DNA of 15,008 nt from Clostridiales bacterium. Its GTDB lineage: Bacteria; Bacillota; Desulfitobacteriia; Desulfitobacteriales; Desulfitobacteriaceae. A program made the translations under genes and the position numbers. Below are positions 14,274 through 15,008 of the stretch, one piece after another. Every line of letters begins with the position of its first letter. Position 1 is the first letter of the stretch. The notes beneath the pieces are model-generated. The model was not told the DNA's origin. It ran no database searches and was given only the letters and a program-made list of their open reading frames with translations. The stretch lies in NCBI GenBank assembly GCA_027357125.1, contig DAHVVW010000009.1:1-15008 (forward strand). The letters run 5' to 3'.

Positions 14274-15008
14274 CTTTTATCCCCCTTTGCCACAGAAAGC
14301 AAGCGCTCCCGGAAAAAATGTTCGGCGGCAATAAATACGATAATCAAGGCTTCTAAAATTAAGCCCAGCTCACGTGGTACGTTAACTTGAAGCGACATAG
14401 CCGATCCCCCGCTCTCCAAAGCCCCGAAGAGAATAGCAGCGGGAATAATCCCCAGCGGGTTGTTCTGCCCTAAAAGAGCCACAGCAATAGCCGTAAACCC
14501 ATAACCTGGAGAAAAAGAGTTAATAAATCGCTGGTATACACCCAGAGAGCGTTCTGCACCCATAATTCCGGCAATCGCGCCACTGACCAGCATGGCCAGC
14601 AAGACGACTCGCCAGCTGCGAATTCCCGCATAACGTGCAGCAAAGGGGTTAAGGCCGGTAACTCTAAGGTTATAACCCCACGGAGTGTAAAAAAGGAAGA
14701 TCCAAGCCATTGCAGCTAAAAGCAACGCGAGCATAAACCCGGCATTCAACTGGCTTGGCGGCAAAAGCGGAGGCAATACGGCACTAGCCTCAACTTTAAA
14801 TGTTTGGGCAGCTGCCCCCGGCTCATTGTAAACATGCACCGTCAAATAAGCAGTTAGGGCATAGGCCACATAATTGAGCATAATCGTCGATATCACTTCA
14901 TGGACACCGGATTTCACTTTGAGCACAGCCGGAATAGCTGCCCAGAGCAACCCGGCAACAGCTGCCCCGATGATTGCTATGGAAATATGCACAAAAGCGG
15001 GTAGCTGC
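14270..15008 (-). CDS. Nucleoside ABC transporter permease (NupP-like), partial
   Basis: Only the C-terminal ~246 residues are in the window. The reading frame stays open to base 15008, and the family length (about 350) means the N-terminus lies outside. Recognisable parts are GLLWAAIPAVLKVKSGVHEVISTIMLNYVA, the coupling loop LRVTGLNPFAARYAGIRSW, and FINSFSPGYGFTAIAVALLGQNNPLGIIPAA. It is the partner permease of the following gene, whose ATG overlaps its TGA. GTG codons inside (for example at 14992) are internal, not the start. Confidence 0.9.
   Translation of the reverse strand, partial: QLPAFVHISIAIIGAAVAGLLWAAIPAVLKVKSGVHEVISTIMLNYVAYALTAYLTVHVYNEPGAAAQTFKVEASAVLPPLLPPSQLNAGFMLALLLAAMAWIFLFYTPWGYNLRVTGLNPFAARYAGIRSWRVVLLAMLVSGAIAGIMGAERSLGVYQRFINSFSPGYGFTAIAVALLGQNNPLGIIPAAILFGALESGGSAMSLQVNVPRELGLILEALIIVFIAAEHFFRERLLSVAKGDKR

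Overview
This window looks like an accessory or catabolic region of a spore-former-like Firmicute, probably a Clostridia/Peptococcaceae-type genome. The reasons are strong AGGAGG-type ribosome binding sites, several TTG and GTG starts, short intergenic gaps, an NCS1 permease and a BMP-type nucleoside ABC transporter. Taxonomy is inference; there is no rRNA or marker gene. No tRNA, rRNA or CRISPR array was recognised.

Layout. (1) Bases 1-247 are AT-rich flank with no confidently identified gene. (2) Bases 248-2698 are a complete IS66-type insertion sequence with 15-bp perfect (23-bp imperfect) terminal inverted repeats. It carries a DruA-like (DUF4338) gene overlapping an IS66 transposase gene, and no tnpA/tnpB. 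(3) Bases 2856-9309, minus strand, read from right to left as one probable operon: NCS1 nucleobase-type permease, divergent MmgE/PrpD-fold protein, three-domain Old Yellow Enzyme/2,4-dienoyl-CoA-reductase-like flavoprotein, AbgA-like M20 amidohydrolase, and a small MoaD/ThiS-like protein ending in Gly-Gly. (4) Bases 9310-9583 are a divergent promoter region with a TACCGT-type palindromic operator. (5) Bases 9584-10939, plus strand, encode an unusual regulator with a C-terminal winged helix and a GGDEF-like middle. (6) Bases 11085-15008, minus strand, are a second operon: two nucleoside ABC permeases (the first runs off the window), a uridine-phosphorylase-family nucleoside phosphorylase, and an 8-oxoguanine-deaminase-type amidohydrolase.

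How they could work together. The right operon imports a nucleoside, cleaves it to base plus ribose-1-phosphate, and deaminates the base. If the deaminase really uses 8-oxoguanine, the product is urate. The left operon imports a nucleobase or hydantoin-like compound and supplies a reductase, a putative lyase/isomerase-fold protein and an amide hydrolase. That is a plausible but unassigned route for reductive opening of a nitrogen heterocycle. The best candidates for something undescribed are the left operon with its dedicated regulator and operator, and the DruA-like passenger of the IS66 element.
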